DNA from: Bdellovibrionales bacterium
GTDB taxonomy: Bacteria; Bdellovibrionota; Bdellovibrionia; Bdellovibrionales; UBA1609
Reading direction: 5' to 3'
NCBI GenBank assembly: GCA_026713205.1
Contig: JAPOOY010000024.1
Span: 1-5,899 of the forward strand
DNA length: 5,899 nt
Positions 4,638 through 5,899 of the stretch are shown here, piece by piece. The translations under genes were made by a program, and so were the position numbers. Position 1 is the first letter of the stretch. Each line of letters opens with the position of its first letter. The notes beneath the pieces were generated by a model. The model did not search any database. It was not told where the DNA came from and was given only the letters and a program-made list of their open reading frames with translations.

Positions 4638-5899
4638 ACTATGGGGTTTTCTAAAAATCTACCAAGCCCCCATTTTATCCGGTTTATTGAGCGGCACCAG
4701 TTATATCCCCTTTCCACCCTGGGCCGCTGTTTTTATGTGGGTTCCCCTCTGGTGGTTTGTTTCTCAACAAAAAAAGCTGAAAAGTGTTCTCATAGGAGCC
4801 TGGCTCTGTCAATTCATCGGCACTCTCATTGGTTTTAACTGGGTGGCTTATACTATACAGACTTTTGGGCAGATGCCCTGGATTGCAGCTATTCTAGGTC
4901 TTTTCTTTTTCTGCGCCTTTTCCAATATCTTTATGGTCATAGCCTGCGCCGCATGGTTTGTTCTGGTCCATCGCTCTCCCACCCCCCTATCCACTCCCTT
5001 TAAACTGATTTTGTTTCCCCTGCTTTTTTCTCTATTCCATTCCCTTATCCCCATGCTTTTTCCCTGGAATATGGGATATGTCTGGCTCTGGGCGGGGCTT
5101 CCTCTCTTTCAAACAGCGGAAATTTGGGGGGCGCGTTTTTTAAACACATTGATCTATGTGTTTAACCTCTGCTTTCTGATTTTATATAAGCATAGATGGG
5201 ATCTGACAGGGAAAAAAGCCCTGGCCACAGTTGCAGGGCTTTTTATTTCACTGAATATTTTTGGTTTTTACTTAAAACACAGATTGCCGGAAAGGGCTTC
5301 TCAATTAAAAGTTTTGATGGTGCAGTCAAATATAGGTCATTTAAGAAAAGATTCAGAAGACTCCTCTTCCTCCTTGAAAAAACAAATTCAAAGCCCGGCC
5401 CGCCGCGCCCGTATCACACTGAAGGAACTCACTTATAAAGGACTGATTAAATTTCGCAAACAGTATGAAGATCGATCTCATGTGAATTTTATCCTTTGGC
5501 CGGAAGGAGCTTATCCCTATACCATCAACAAATCACAAGATCATGTTTCCTACATTACACGGCAGGTTCAAAAGTTCAAAATCCCCCTTATCACTGGAGG
5601 AACAGGAGAAAATCATAAAGGCTACACCAATTCCCTGTTTATCTTTAACAGGGAAGGAAAACTTCTAAAACCCGTTTATGACAAGGTCAAATTGCTGGCC
5701 TTTGGAGAATATATGCCGGGTCCGTTTCAACTTTCTTTTGTTAAGAAATTTCTGCCCTATTTTCAAGGGCATTTTATTCCCGGTCAAAATCCCGCCGTAC
5801 AAAGGTTGGAAGAAATTCCGCTTGGATTACAAATCTGCTATGAAAGTCTCTTTGACAAAATGACCAGGCGTATCGCTCAGGAAGGCGCGCAAATTCTTA
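4600..5899 (+). CDS. lnt: Apolipoprotein N-acyltransferase Lnt (3' end outside window)
   Basis: Inner-membrane enzyme that N-acylates the N-terminal cysteine of lipoproteins, the last step of lipoprotein maturation. The frame is open from 4477 to the window edge. From GTG 4600, 433 codons are visible. An N-terminal multi-helix region (about residues 24-235) contains FNWVAY..QTFGQMP, like the E. coli INWVYVSIATFGGMP. A nitrilase-like catalytic domain begins near KVLMVQSNIG. The triad is present: Glu302 in WPEGAYP, Lys362 in YDKVKLLAFGE, and Cys413 in ICYE, matching E. coli E267, K335 and C387. The auxiliary Glu (E343 in E. coli) is Glu370 in FGE. The ISNDAWFG region and last helix lie beyond the edge. 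The start is uncertain: GTG 4600 gives near-normal length, TTG 4537 adds 21 residues, and neither has a strong ribosome site. No in-frame ATG precedes the first helix. Confidence 0.95.
   Translation, partial: MTVSPQLKSFFNKLWGFLKIYQAPILSGLLSGTSYIPFPPWAAVFMWVPLWWFVSQQKKLKSVLIGAWLCQFIGTLIGFNWVAYTIQTFGQMPWIAAILGLFFFCAFSNIFMVIACAAWFVLVHRSPTPLSTPFKLILFPLLFSLFHSLIPMLFPWNMGYVWLWAGLPLFQTAEIWGARFLNTLIYVFNLCFLILYKHRWDLTGKKALATVAGLFISLNIFGFYLKHRLPERASQLKVLMVQSNIGHLRKDSEDSSSSLKKQIQSPARRARITLKELTYKGLIKFRKQYEDRSHVNFILWPEGAYPYTINKSQDHVSYITRQVQKFKIPLITGGTGENHKGYTNSLFIFNREGKLLKPVYDKVKLLAFGEYMPGPFQLSFVKKFLPYFQGHFIPGQNPAVQRLEEIPLGLQICYESLFDKMTRRIAQEGAQIL

Noticed and set aside
4641..4838. 65-codon open frame on the + strand starting MGFSKNLPS
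   Set aside because: It overlaps the lnt coding frame in another register. The lnt frame gives the recognisable membrane and catalytic motifs here.
5196..5438. 80-codon + strand frame and another at 5678-5863
   Set aside because: Both are out-of-register shadows of lnt, whose frame holds the catalytic Glu, Lys and Cys.
1..5899. CRISPR array, tRNA, rRNA, transposase or integrase gene
   Set aside because: No regularly spaced repeats, no tRNA- or rRNA-like sequence, and no transposase or integrase motif were seen on either strand.

Overview
The window looks like chromosomal DNA from an AT-rich Gram-negative (diderm) bacterium. It carries a Tol/Exb-type proton-channel operon (inner membrane to outer membrane energy transduction) and the start of lnt, which finishes lipoprotein maturation. 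The TolR membrane motif and its 'APMLQQG' continuation are proteobacterial in style, but I cannot name the lineage. Start codons include TTG, and gene spacing inside the operon is very tight.

Layout. Positions 1-173 hold the 3' end of an unidentified + strand reading frame whose first part is a diverged copy of a repeat found again at 1420-1520. Positions 145-1224 encode a membrane-anchored protein that I do not recognise with certainty; its C-terminal two thirds look like a glycerophosphodiester phosphodiesterase (GDPD) fold without the catalytic residues. A 348-base gap (1225-1572) holds a 14-bp hairpin just after that gene, then a 53-codon ORF with a ribosome binding site. This ORF runs through a nearly 100-base palindromic element with perfect 20-bp arms. 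Positions 1573-3482 are a compact tolQ-tolR-tolA-like operon (gaps of 6 and 2 bases). On the minus strand at 3523-4410 lies a convergent gene for a secreted, basic, 14-cysteine protein of unknown function. After a divergent intergenic region with another hairpin (4481-4523), lnt (apolipoprotein N-acyltransferase) starts near 4600 and runs off the right edge. Its Glu-Lys-Cys catalytic triad is visible, but the last C-terminal part is not.

How they fit together. TolQ and TolR form the proton channel, and the TolA/TonB-like protein spans the periplasm to deliver the force to the outer membrane. Lnt N-acylates lipoproteins, which allows their export to the outer membrane. The GDPD-like protein and the Cys-rich protein are probably also envelope proteins. 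This is a cell-envelope neighbourhood. tolB, pal and ybgC, common partners of tolQRA, are not in the window.

The most unusual signal is the palindromic repeat. Both visible copies are read in the same frame (V-A-K-R..) inside open reading frames, which resembles the behaviour of Rickettsia palindromic elements.
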